A stretch of DNA of 64,000 nt from Strigops habroptila (Eukaryota > Chordata > Aves > Psittaciformes > Psittacidae), in the NCBI RefSeq assembly GCF_004027225.2, contig NC_044301.2, positions 26,909,685 to 26,973,684 of the forward strand, written 5' to 3'. A program made the translations under genes and the position numbers. The notes beneath the pieces are model-generated. The model was not told the DNA's origin and searched no databases. It worked only from the letters and a program-made list of their open reading frames with translations. The stretch's first letter is position 1; the number at the start of each line of letters is the position of its first letter. This document shows positions 1 to 11,921 of the stretch, in pieces.

Positions 1-449
1 CCGTCTTCCAAATGAGCACATCATCACCTGGATGCTCCGATGCTGGGACAATGGGAACAACAGTTTGGAATTACAGGGTAGGGAAGCCGAGCAGCTGGGA
101 TCACTTGCTAGGGAAGGGGGAATTGACAAAGTGATTGCGAAAGAGAAACGAGCCCTCAGCCTCTGGAGATGGCTCTTGGCAGCTGTGAAGGAAAGGTAAC
201 CCTACAAGGACGATGTTATATGCCGCCCAGGCAAGTGGACCACGATAGAGAGAGGCCTCCAGTCCCTGAGGGAATCAGCTGTTCTAGAGATGATCTATCA
301 TAAGTCGGACACCAGGGATACACCTGTAGATCCAGGTGAAGTTGAATGTACACGACCCGTGTGGCGAAAATTTACATGGAGTGCGCCATGATCTTGTGCC
401 AACTCATTGGCATTGATGAGCTGGAAGGATGCAGCGGCACCAACAGTAG

Positions 450-1330
450 CCTGTCGTGGCCTGAATGAAGTCACACCACCATTGAGTGCTGCCATACCAG
501 ACATGCTAGAACTTCAATATTAATTGGAGTCAAAGGCATCCAAGTGGGGTGCCATAAGTGATATGGCCAATGCATTCTTCTCAATTCCTTGGGCAGCAGA
601 GTGCAGGCCACAGTTTGCTTTTACTTGGAGGGGTGTCCAGGACACTTGGAACCGACTGCCTCAGGAATGGGTGGAAACACAGCCCTACCATGTGCCATGG
701 ACTGATCCAGACTGCACTGGAACAGGGGCAAGCTCCAGAACACCTGCAATACATTGATGACATTATCGTGTGGGGCGATACAGCGGAAGAAGTTTTTGAG
801 AAAGGGAGGAAGATAATCCAAATCCTGCTGAAGGCCGGTTTTGCCGTAAAACGGAGTAAGGTCAAGGGACCTGCACAGGAGATTCAATTTTTGGGAATAA
901 AATGGCAAGATGGACGTAGCCAGATCCCCACAGATGTGATCAACAAGATAACAGCAATGTCTCCACCAACTAATAAGAAAGAAACACAAGTTTCCTTATG
1001 TGTTGTGGGGTTTTGGAGAATGCACATCCCAAATTACAGTCTGATTGTAAGCCCTCTCTATCATGTGACCCGGAAGAAGAATGATTTCAAATGGGGCCCT
1101 GAGCAACAACAAGCCTTTGAACAAATTAAATGAGAAATAGTTCATGCAGTAGCCCTTGGACCAGTCCGGACCGGGCAAGATGTGAAAAATGTGCTCTACA
1201 CTGCAGTCAGGGAGAATGGTCCTACCTGGAGCCTCTGGCAGAAAGCTCCAGGGGAGACTCGAGGTCGACCCCTCGGCTTGTGGAGTCGGGGATACAGAGG
1301 ATCCAGGGCCGGCTAAACTTCAACTGAAAA
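450..1330 (+). pseudogene. ERV reverse transcriptase remnant (copy 1)
   Basis: RT-like reading with the YIDD catalytic motif at 750-761. A frame change near 670 separates an upstream open stretch (524-757) from the main one (558-1133), and a stop (tga) follows at 1131. The protease and early RT parts are missing through the deletion at about 449. Not translatable as one protein. Confidence 0.85.
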
Positions 1331-1461
1331 AGAGATACTGGCAGCCTATGAAAGGGCTTTCAGCTGCTTCAGAAGTGATTGGCAGTGATGCGCAGCTCCT
1401 CCTGGCACCCCGGTTGCCTGTGCTGGGCTGGATGTTCAAAGGCAGGGTCTCCTCTACACAT

Positions 1462-1545
1462 AGAATCATAGAATCATAGAATAGTAAGGGTTGGAAAGGA
1501 CCTTAAGGTCATCTAGTTCCAACCCCCCTGCCATGGGCAGGGACG
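1462..1545 (-). mobile_element. CR1 3'-end fragment inside ERV copy 1
   Basis: 84 bp of the CR1 3' terminus (reverse complement of the ...ATTCTATGATTCTATG tail) interrupting ERV pol. Copy 4 shows the uninterrupted sequence ctctacacatcatgc. The flanking cacat at 1457-1461 and 1546-1550 is a 5-bp target duplication. Confidence 0.88.
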
Positions 1546-2196
1546 CACATCATGCAACCGATGCCACATGGAGTTACTGGGCCACACTAATTACACAACG
1601 AGCTCGAATAGGAAATCCCAGTCGTCCAGGAATTCTAGAAGTCATCATGGACTGGCCAGAGGGCAAAGATTTTGGGATGTCACCAGAAGAGGAGGTGATA
1701 CGTGCTGAAGAGGCCCCACCATATAATGAACTGTCAGAGAGTGAAAAGCAATATGCCTTGTTTACTGATGAGTCCTGCCATATTGTGGGAAAGCATCGGA
1801 GATGGAAGGCAGCTGTGTGGAGTCCCCTGGGACAAGTTGCAGAAACTGCTGAAGGAGAGGGTGAATCCAGTCATTTTGCAGAGGTAAAAGCCATCCAGCT
1901 GCCCTTGGACATTGCTGAACAAGAAAAATGGCCAGTGCTTTACCTCTATACTGACTCATGGATAGTGGCAAATGCCCTGTGGGGGTGGTTGCAGCAATGG
2001 AAGCAGAGCAACTGGCAACGCAGAGGTAAACCCATCTGGGCTGCTGCATTGTGGCAAGTTATCGCTGCTCGGGTGCAGAACCTGGTGGTGAAGGTACGCC
2101 ACGTAGATGCTCATGTACCCAAGAGTCGGGCCACTGAGGAACACCAGAACAACCAACAAGTGGCTCAAGCTGCTAAGATTGAAGTGGCTCAGATGG
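1491..2196 (+). pseudogene. ERV RNase H remnant (copy 1)
   Basis: An open stretch with RNase H landmarks: FTDES near 1761, AEVKAIQ, YTDSW, and VDAHVP near the end. It runs on into the LTR scrap at 2197, so its last residues are chimeric. The upstream part of its ORF derives from the CR1 insertion at 1462-1545. Confidence 0.8.
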
Positions 2197-2294
2197 TGTT
2201 ATCAGCGTTGTTCCCAGGCTGAAAATCAAAAACACAGCACTGCGCCAACTACTAAGAAGGAGAAAAAATGACTGCTACACCTGAACCCAGGATA
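2197..2294 (-). mobile_element. ERV family A LTR scrap (5' ~98 bp)
   Basis: The reverse complement begins TATCCTGGGTTCAG (a TGTCCTGGGTTCAG variant) and continues through CAGTGCTGTGTTTTTGA to GCTGATAACA. It is closest by eye to the solo LTR at 40593. It abuts the + strand ERV copy 1 with no spacer. Confidence 0.8.
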
Positions 2295-5200
2295 GTTGTA
2301 AAGACTGAGAAGCAGTTCATTTCATACAATTTGTTCCAAACTACCAAATTTCAGAGCTGTATTTGAAAGTTGAAGGCCCGTTTTGGCTCAAAATTTGATT
2401 AATCTTTTAGTGGAGGCCAGTCAAATCCCTCCTAAACTTTTAGATATTCTAGCCAAATGTTGGCCTGCTAGGACTACTGCTTGAATAGTTTTGAGGTGCT
2501 AAAGGCTTTTCAAAAATGTTCCTGTTGGTGTAGCTCTGTCATCTTATCTCAAGTCTTCGTATGAGAGGTCCTCCAAGCTTTCTTTGGGTCCACTTCAGAA
2601 CAGGAATGTCACTTCTATCCCTTGCTGCAACCAAACAATGGCATCAATTGTTGCCTTTGGCTTGGAAGGCCGTTTTCTAAATTTCTCTGCCTGGAATGAG
2701 CCTACTTCAAATTTCATTGTGAAAATAATGAAAATGGCACTGATGGCTTAATAATAAATGGCCAAAAGCCTCTCCAAACTTCAATGCAACACACGATAGT
2801 AATCAGCTTTAATTACTGGATTCTCAGGAGGATTGCCCTAAGCCCAGGGACATCCTGAAATCAGTCTTCTGACAGTCTTCTGACTTGAGTTTTGGACTTG
2901 GCACTGAATCTTACATGTAGCCAAGGATGATGTTTCTCTTTAAGGCTCTATTTCAGTTACATGGGAGTTTGATCTTAGAAAGGACCTCTCCTAACCCTGG
3001 TGAGAAAGATGAAAAATTTGCTCTAGAAACAACTGAAGGTAGGAGGAGAAACTAACCCAAAACTTTATTTTGGGGTTACTCTTCAAATACTCCAGCTCTC
3101 CTACTCTCTTTGTGTTCATAGCAGTATTTCTTGGAGCTGAGGGAATCTGAAGCAGCTTGCAGGCTGTTTCAGAAATGACATTTAAGCAATGAAGATGAGG
3201 CACTGTGATAACTCCAAATGAAGCTGAGAATGTCAGGAGGAGGGGGAAAATAATCTTTTAGTGTAAGGAAGATGAAAGAAAGTAGCAGTTCACAGAATCT
3301 GCTGGTGGGAAGAGACAGAGAGGTTGGGGCTGTTCCACTTCTGAGCAATGAGGGGTTTTTTTGCTTAGGTGTCCGTCGTCCCCGTCTCCCTTCCGTCTCC
3401 AGTTTACTTGGATCATCTAGCTGAGTTTTGATAAAACTGCATTCAAGACTTGGTTTTTATAAGTTCTCAGTCCTAATAGAAGTATAGGCTATTTCCCATT
3501 GGCAGATGAATACCCCATCCTCCTTGTTTATACCTTTCAAAACTGTACATGGGGAAAGACTCTCCCATTGACGAAAGTGATCCCTAAAACCTTGTGCTGA
3601 TCTCATCAGGCCCCATGACACCTTCACCCTTCCAAACTCTATAATGCAGTGGTGCCCTGCTTGAATTCCCAAACGTAACATTGTTGCAAGATGGAAACTT
3701 CTCGCATTCTTGCTTCCCCCAATATCTTCATATTGCCAAATATCTGCTTGTCCACATGCTGCTCACTTGATCGCATGAGGAAATTCCCCCGAGTGCAGTG
3801 ATGGTGGCCAGGAGATGCCAGCACTGCATTCTCCCAGGAGATGGTGAAAAGACAAACTGGGTAAACTCGTGGAAGTTATGAATAAAATCAGAATAGGCTG
3901 TGAACATAATCTAACATTAGTAAGGTTAACTCCACCTTAAAATGATATTAAAAAAAATTCTAGATCGCACAAGCCTGTTGGAGTCCTAAAAAGGAAACGG
4001 CTTTGTTATGTTGCTGGAAGTTTGCTATAAGTGGGTGCTTGGGTATTCAGCAGCTCCAGGTGCTACATTGCTGTTTTTCATTGTGTTCTTGACCCAAAAA
4101 GAAAAAAAAAAAAAAGAGAAAAGCTTCAAAATGATGAGAGCTTGCTAAATTAGCATACCTGGCAGGGTTAGTGAGATGCTGAAATCTGGATACTGATCAC
4201 AAGCCTCCAGTGTTGAAGCAGGATCTTATTTGGCTGTAAAATAAATTCCATTCAGGTGAACTGTTGCTATTTGTAGCTGTGATCACTGGCTTGGGCTCAA
4301 AGGCATGGATGCTGTCACTGTGAGCAGTGCTACGTTGTTTTGGCTCCTGTGTGTTGAGCAGTGTTGGAGAATCCTCAGGATGTAGATGAGACCAGGTGCA
4401 TGGGGAACTGACATCCTGTGGTCCTGAACAGAACTGATCTGCAGCTTCTTCTCTGTTCCTGTCATCAGCCTGTACCTTGGATCAGGGTGACAAGGGACAG
4501 TATGAGTGCTGCCCATCAGCTGAGGCTGTGCCACCTGAATGTGTGGGGCTGCCTCTGGGAACCTGTTGGCCATCCCAGCAGCCGGCTGCAAGAGGCAGCA
4601 AGCCAGCGGGGCCTGGAGAGGCCAACATCTGCTGGCCAGCCTCAGGCTCCATCTGCACCCTTCACCCCATCCTGCAGTAAGGCATTGGGACCCCACGAGC
4701 CCCTGGAGTTAACTTTAGTGGAGAGTATCAGCTGTGGTGAATACTGCTGCTTCACTCCTACAAAGTAGTCATGTCAGAGTGCTGTTGCTGATGGAGAATT
4801 GGTTTTACCAGCTTCTTAGTGTTTGTAAATGGTAGGCATCATGGAGCTTTAAATTCAGGCTATAACACTGGTGAGTAGAACAGAGATCGAGGATTATGTG
4901 GTTGTATGGTTTCCATATGCTGTCAAAATATTCTTCGTCTTGCATGCTGGAAGGGATTTTCAGTGAAACCTTCAGAGAGGGCATCTCTTGCCTTTTCACC
5001 TGATATTTCAAATGGCTGTGTCTTAGGGGAACAGTGTAAGCCTGCCCTGCACCATCTGTTCAACCTCCTTGTGTCCTGGGAGAAGCATTGTTTTGATACC
5101 TGAACTAGTAGAGTGCTAAACCCTTCAATTAAAAAATTCCTGTAGCTAACTCAGCTATCACTGGGAACAAAAAATTTTAAACCTACTTTGGGTCTCTTGT

Positions 5201-5497
5201 GACTAAAGCTCACTTCTATCACTGTGACAGTACTTGTTATCTGGAGACTAATTTTGTTTTACATGACTTTATTTCTACTTTTGCTTGCTTTGCTACATTC
5301 TTTAAACCTCTTGACTTGAGATGGTTAGTCTGCAAATTGGTACAAAACACTGTTTAGCAAGGGAGACTTTTCAACATATAAATACAGTAGACCCAGGAAG
5401 AATTGAGAAACGTTTCCAGTTCTTGCGTATATTTTTACTGGTACTTGGGATGTTCATATCAACAAGGTTAAACTTCTCAGAACATAGTGTTGGAGTT
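2295..5497. other. UBE2R2 intron 2, no feature seen
   Basis: Mostly A/T-rich unique-looking intron. Holds a poly(A) run near 4099-4116. Short ORFs (for example 4283-4696 and 4418-4768) overlap on opposite strands and match nothing I know. Old diverged repeats may be present but were not recognised. Confidence 0.5.
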
Positions 5498-5841
5498 ATA
5501 GAATCATAGAATGGTTAGGGTTGGAAAGGACCTTAAGATCATCTAGTTCCAACCCCCCTACCATGGGCAGGGACGCCTCACACTAGACCATGTTGCCAAA
5601 GGCTCTGTCCAACCTGGCCTTGAACACTGCCAGGGATGGAGCATTCACCACTTTTTTGGGCAACCTGTTCCAGTGCCTCGCCACCCTCACAGTAAAGAAC
5701 TTCTTCCTTATATCTAACCTGAACTTCCCCTGTTTAAGTTGAAACCCATTACCCCTTGTCCTATCGCTACAGTCCCTGATGAAGAGTCCCTCTCCGGCAT
5801 CCTTGTAGACCCCCTTCAGATACTGGAAGGCTGCTATGAGT
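5498..5841 (-). mobile_element. CR1 LINE 3' fragment
   Basis: Reverse-complement CR1: tail (tagaatcatagaatgg) at left, then the ccttaagatcatctagttcc and ctctgtccaacctggcc blocks, truncated at 5841. Ends about 55 bp before UBE2R2 exon 3. Confidence 0.92.
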
Positions 5842-5896
5842 TGTTAGACCTTTCCCTCAAGCCAGGCTACTATCAGCTTTTGTTTCTGTCTTGCAG

Positions 5897-5994
5897 AATG
5901 GAGATGTATGTATTTCAATTCTTCACCCACCTGTAGATGACCCACAAAGTGGAGAGCTGCCATCCGAGAGGTGGAACCCTACCCAAAATGTCAG
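5897..5994 (+). CDS. UBE2R2: UBE2R2 exon 3 (UBC fold with catalytic Cys)
   Basis: A 98-bp internal exon flanked by tcttgcag and gtaata. It reads in phase 0 from NGDVCISILHPP and ends on the first two bases of an Arg codon. The Cys of the VCISILHPP motif is the thioester-forming residue of the E2. The following acidic and serine stretch (PPVDDPQSGELPSERW) is the loop insertion typical of the CDC34/UBE2R class near the active site. The segment looks identical to the vertebrate protein as I remember it, with no frame break. A CR1 element ends only about 55 bp before the acceptor, so the branch site and pyrimidine tract must lie in 5842-5896. Confidence 0.96.
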
Positions 5995-6724
5995 GTAATA
6001 GTGTCAATCTATGATGTACAGCAGTGATCTCAAAGACCTGTCATCTCTAAGACTAAGGCCTGTGTTGGGAAAAGTTTGGAAGGGAATTTAAGACTTTGGG
6101 GGCTTTAGGTCATGAATTGGGTGGGAACTAGACTTACCGAGCTGTCTGAAGTGCTGTGTCCCCTGATGCTGGGCTAACAATGTGGAGACTGCTGTCCTGT
6201 TCACAGGGATTCATGCTCTTAAAGCAAATTATCCCAAATGTTCTAGCCTTTCCCAGTCCATGTTATCCTACACGTAAGTTTTTCTAACTCCTCCAAGATA
6301 CCACTAGTGGAAAAAGAACACTTTTGGGTATTCAGGCCCAGTAGGAGTAACTTTGCGCATAATCCTACCTATTGTTTGCCTTCCAGTACTTATCTCCTGT
6401 CCTGAAGCGAGGTATCTTGAGCAGTTAACCAGGTAGTTTTCTTCCTAGCAAAAAACCGAAGGATCACCAAGTGCCAGAGGCATTCAAGGCTAACCTGATA
6501 GCTTTCTTGAAACATGAGCTGAATTTCATTCTCATTACAAGACACTGCCAATAAAGAACTGATAAAACTCATATCAAGTAGCAGCTCACTGACCTGTGCA
6601 GCTGGAGTAGTAAGTGATATAGTAGAAAAACCTTGAAGTAAGGTACTTCCTCTTCTAACTTTTTAATCTGATTTATTAACTAAATAAGGTTAAAATAATT
6701 TCCTCTAGATTGTTAGCATATCAA
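5995..6724. other. UBE2R2 intron 3, unique part
   Basis: Starts with the exon 3 donor. No repeat or gene recognised. Confidence 0.5.
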
Positions 6725-6990
6725 GAAGGGGAAAATGGAAGACCCAGGGAACTACAGACCAGTCAGTCTCACCTCTGTGCCTGGCAGGATCATGGAGCAG
6801 ATTCTCCTGGAAAGCATGCTAGGGCACATGAAAAACAACGAGGTGGTTGGTGACAGCCAACATGGCTTCATTAAGGGCAAATCCTGCCTGACCAATTTGG
6901 TGGCCTTCTATGATGGGGCTACAGAACTGATAGATAGGGGCAAAGCAGTTGATGTTGTCTACCTGCACTTGTGCAAGCAAGGGATGGCCA
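6725..6990 (+). pseudogene. CR1 ORF2 reverse transcriptase fragment
   Basis: An open stretch (6735-7034) reads [20 protein letters not shown], then [19 protein letters not shown], which are RT landmarks of CR1 LINEs. It is truncated on both sides and ends in unrelated intron sequence. Confidence 0.85.
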
Positions 6991-9900
6991 AGATAAAAAT
7001 ATTACAAGTTTTTACAATTGTATTACAAACTTAAGTAACAGCTTTTTAGTCACAATAATAATTTTCAGTCGTTTACAGAATGTTATATAAAAGTTCTAGC
7101 ACAACAGGGGACTGTTAAACATGCTGTAAAAGCAGAGATGTCAGTGTAAGTTAACTGAGAAAGCAATGGTATGCAAGTTTAAAATGCATAACAGTATGAT
7201 GATTTAAATGTGTTCTCAGTTTAAACATACAAAGACTGTTTTTCAAGTTCAATGAGTATACTGCCCAAAACATGGCTTTTCGAAAACTAGTAAGAAGACC
7301 TGATTCACTAGAATGAGGTGAAAATAAAAATCGTAAAAGGAAAAATTGAACTTATCATTCTACATGCCTCCTCTGATAAGAGCCAAAAGTCCAAGACACA
7401 CACGTGGTTAAGACAACGGCATTCACCCAAAGCTTTAATCAGCAGTAAGTAAACTGCTGAAAGGCTGCTCACTGTCTCACCTTCAGGACACTGAAACTTG
7501 CAGGGGGTTTAGGTGTGTTTTTCTGAAAGCATACAAGCCTCATATAAGTTGGTATTGCCCTTTTGGTCCCTCCATTTTCCCATGTCTAAAATTTGAAAAA
7601 ATGCTACTTACCAACCCTGTTGCTGTGCTCTAAAACTTTAAGGCAGAAGGTGTTAGCATGACCTTAGTTTTGATATCCCAAAAGAAGTCATGAAGTCCAA
7701 GTTTGAGATTTGTTGTCATGGAAGTTACTGTGAGATCACAACTACATCACAGAAATTTCTTTGCAGGATCAAATTCAAGAAACTGATAGAATGGGATAAA
7801 ACAGCTCTCTGTACACTGCATTTAAACATCACTGGGTATACCTGAAACTGCTGAGAACAGCAACTTTAAGGAGTAGAATTTTTACTTCCACTTATTCATG
7901 AAAGTCCATTTGAAGAGTTATGAGTACATCCAAGAAAAACATTTTGTGCTCTTTTCAGAATTTCTTGCCAGAGGAATAAGAAAAGGAAGGAAAAAGCATG
8001 TTTAAATAGATTACCTCATTCCCAAAGCCAGAGACATAACTTCCCTTAAAAAGCATTCTAAGTTCTCAAATGTTATATAAATAATGAATGAAACCCAGAA
8101 AATTCCCAGAACACAAAGCACCAAGAGTAAGGCCTTCCCTATCACAGATGATGAGTTAGACTTTAATGTATATTTTAATATGCAAGCACATTTGAGGACA
8201 AAAGCCTTTGTTCAACTGAATTATCACGGTTCCTATCAAATTAAAAAAACAAAAACAAAAACAAAAAGAATAAAACAAAGAGCCCAAGGAACACAATAAC
8301 TTTAAGTGAGAAGAAAAACTAGGATTAAATCTGGTGAATAAAAAAAAAAGTCAACTTTATACACTAATGTGAATCCACAAAAGGCTATAATTTTACTTCA
8401 GAAGCAACTAAGAATAAATAAATGTCTATCTGGAACTCACTTGTCAGCATAGATTTTAACGTGACTGAAATGCAAGTTGTTGAAGAGTTAGAAGTACACT
8501 GATGTCAATCTAAAATTCTTACGCTGTAAATAAGTACTTTGGCTGAACTCTTCCAGAGCTTTAGTTAGATATCCAATTGTTGTAAAAGACTTGAAAGCCT
8601 AAGTTCCAGAAACATATGATAATGTTTCGGTTAGCCTTCAGACTCTCAGAGCTGTGATGTTTTGGATTTAAATACAATTGGAAAATATGCACAGCATCTT
8701 CTTTAGGATGAGCTTTTGGGAAGCCTTTTTATTGTTATTATTTAAACTGGTCTGAAGCTTAATAAAATCTTCGTTTTACACACTTTTTGGAAAAGTAAAT
8801 TGAGGGCATCTTTCCACTTTTTTTTTTCTTTTAATTAGAAATTTGGGTCACTTTGAAAACATATACAACTTCTGAAAAAGAGGTGTGGAGGCTAAATACT
8901 GTAGGTGAGTATTTCAATAAGATTTGATACATCCCAGAAGCTGAACTGCTTGGAAGGTCAATTCACAACAAGTCCTGGAAGAGCTAATCATACCACTTCT
9001 TCCAAGCTGATCTTTAAGATTTCAAGAAAGCAGAGCTCCACACAGAGCCATAGATATCGTACTAGTATAAAATACAACAGAATCATAATATATCCAAACA
9101 TACATTTGGATAAACCAACCTAATGTAAAGCTCTATTTTAAGTCTCTTGCATATTGTCTTCAGCTAAATGCTTTTAGGCTTTAACCATAATAAAATTACT
9201 TTAGACATACATACATTTTAGCAAAGTTTAGCACAGTGTTTGAGCTATGCTTATGTGAGGTCACTTCACCTGGCAGAGAAATTGAAAAATCTGAAGTTGA
9301 GATTTTTCAGGAAATGTAAGAGGTGGTAACGGTCTCATTTTATTCAACAGAAGGACTAAGTGAATCTCTAAACAGAGCTAACTTTCCCCATCATTAGAGT
9401 GTCAGAAGAGAGAGCTTATCCCCTTCCCCTTCGACATTTCTCCCTTGAAAAAAGAACAAAGAGTTTATCATCTTTTAAAAAAAATTAAAGTATTTCACAG
9501 CATGTCTGTTCATATACAAACTTCTGGGAAAAAAGGCAATTCATCAATGCTGCACCATACGTACCCATAAATGCAGAACAAAAATGCATTCATAGGAATA
9601 CCAGGAGAAATAAGATGCAAAATAATCTCACAACTTTCTAGTTCACATTACTGAAGCCCCAGCTGCTACACACTAACAGAGCAACACTGGTTCAAAAGAC
9701 AAACACGGTCGCAGTGTCAAGTAATTCACCATGTAGATTTAATAGCCAAAAGGGATGTGGAGAACAGAGACCCCTTCCTCCTCCCCAAATATTCCACCAG
9801 GGCTCATCATTCCCAGCGTTCTTTCGTTACTCACTTTCAGAGAAGTAATGAGGTTCCCCAGCATTAATGACTTGATTTCTGCTGCTACGAGCCAGACTCC

Positions 9901-11584
9901 AGATAATTTGAACAAACAAATCAAAGTAGCAACCCATCATATCAGTGATTAAGAATACCAAACTCTTCCCCCCTTTTTCCCCCACCCCAAACCTGTCTTG
10001 GAACTACCCCCAAGCCACATCCTCCACCTGCTCCTCCACGGGCAACTTATTCTGTCCCTCTACATACTGCATTAAGACCCGTCTGTTGAGTCAAGGAGAG
10101 AACATACCATCAAAAGAACATGCTAACAACTGATCCTAACTTTTCTCCAATACCGTGGAGCAACCGGAAGGGGAAGAAGAGTTGCATGTCAGATTTTCAA
10201 TCAGGGTCTGTCAATAAAGGGGGCCCACAACCATAAAACCAGTTCCTGGCTGCCCACAACTCCTTAACAAAGATCTGATGAAAAAAACAATGCTGACTCC
10301 AGTTAGTTACTAAACTCTTTCATTTGTTCTCTCCTACATTCAGCTCCAATCCCAAACGGCTACTTGTTTTTTGCTCCTAGCAAAAGGTTTTAGTTACCAC
10401 AGGTTGGTTTTTTTTTTAAGTTACAGTCAATGTTCAAAACCTGCTTGTTCTGGCTTGCAAGGTAAGATGCGTCACTCTATACGTATCCCCTGAAAAGGGA
10501 TGGTTCTGCAGTTTCTTGCCCTATGTTTTATCCTATTTTATAACAGTTGGGTCATTTCATAACTAGAGAAATGCTTAGGATGCCTTCTGTTGACCAGTTA
10601 TTTTAATGGATTTGTTTATTGAGAATATAAAAGTTACACATTTTCAGTTCCCTCTCTCCCATGACTGAAGTACTCAAAAGCACTCCCTAGCAATCAACAG
10701 CATCGGCAAGGGAGATAAGTCATAAATATTTGAGGTAGGTTTTCTAAGCAGAAACTAAATCTCACCGATGTTTCATTTCAGAGGAATATACTAGAAGAGT
10801 CATCCCAGCACTTCCCAGATTCAATATCCCTAACTATGAAATAATTTTAACCATTTAACTTTATTTTAACCTTTGTCTACAGTTGGGGGGGTGGGGGGGT
10901 GTGTGTCCTGGGGATTTAGGGGAAGGATGATGAATTTGCAAGGAGAGGAAAAATAGGCCAATCCAGTTCACTTCTAATTTACCAGGACCCATGTAATTCT
11001 GCAAAGTTTTGGCTTTAATCTCATTAAAAGTACTCTTAAAAATAATTTTGATGCACATAGCATCATGAAATTAACTGTTCAATATGCAGAAGTACAATAA
11101 GGACTCAGCCTAACCTCTCCTGCTATAGCTGAACCCAGGACATGTATGTACATTAAACCATCATTTACAATCCATGCAATTCCTAGACAGAACGTACACG
11201 GGACTTCAGCAATTTTATCACTATCAGACAATCAAATGTTTGACCTGTTTCTTCCCTCACAGAACTGCTGAATTATAGTCTTCAGTTCAGCTAGAGCCAA
11301 GACAGCCAATTACTTATTTGCAAGCACAGAAGTTACTTGGATTTGAAATATGCATCTTGCTGCATTTTCACAGCACTTTCTCTAAGCACATATCCCAAAC
11401 CCACCCACCTCTCCACCTATCAAGAGTCATGAATGACTGTTACCACCACCCCTACACTAAATTCAATCCTTAATCCACCTCCTTCTCGAAGGCATTAAGA
11501 ACATATGTCCTTGAGTTTGCCTGAAGGACTACAGATTTGACTACGTCAAGTACTTTAACCTAGAGAAGCAGCAAGCTTTGGGGA
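6991..11584. other. UBE2R2 intron 3, A/T-rich stretch
   Basis: No repeat family or gene recognised. Short ORFs at 8084, 8905, 9755 and others lack known motifs. Contains homopolymer A and T runs (8338, 8818, 9478) and a G-run at 10885-10898. Confidence 0.5.
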
Positions 11585-11921
11585 AGGTCTCTCATCAATG
11601 CATATAAAAATACCTGAAGGGAAGGTGCAAAGACAGAGCCAGGCTCTTTTCAGCAGTTCCCAGTGACAGGACCAGAGGCAATAGGCACAAACTGAAACAG
11701 AGGAGGCTTCATCTGAACATCAGGAAATGCTTTTTTTACTGTGAGGGTGACAGAGCACTGGCACAGGTTGCCCAGTGAGGTGGTGGAGTCTTCATCCTTG
11801 GAAATATTCAAAAGATGTCCGGATACAGTCCTAGGCAACCTGCTGTAGGTGGCCCTGCTTGAGCAGGGGAGACAAAATGACCTCCGGAGATCCTTGCCAA
11901 CCTCAGCTAGTCTATGATTAA
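11585..11921 (+). mobile_element. CR1 LINE 3' fragment (older)
   Basis: Diverged CR1 in sense orientation: gaaatgctttttttactgtgagggtgacagagcactgg..., then a gtggtggagtcttcatcc block, ending in tcagctagtctatgatt. More diverged than the copies at 13775 or 45348. Confidence 0.8.

Larger units (their letters stand above)
1..2196 (+). mobile_element. ERV family A, copy 1 (internal part, broken)
   Basis: Internal proviral sequence cut by the window start. Bases 1-448 match the gag region of copy 2 (from about 18848). A deletion then joins directly to reverse transcriptase at about 449, followed by RNase H to 2196. There are several stops and frame changes, and a small CR1 sits at 1462-1545. No LTR of its own is seen at the right end; instead an oppositely oriented LTR scrap begins at 2197. 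Confidence 0.88.

Noticed and set aside
9739..9952. Overlapping ORFs on both strands in UBE2R2 intron 3
   Set aside because: No recognisable domain; about 60 codons is expected by chance over this length.
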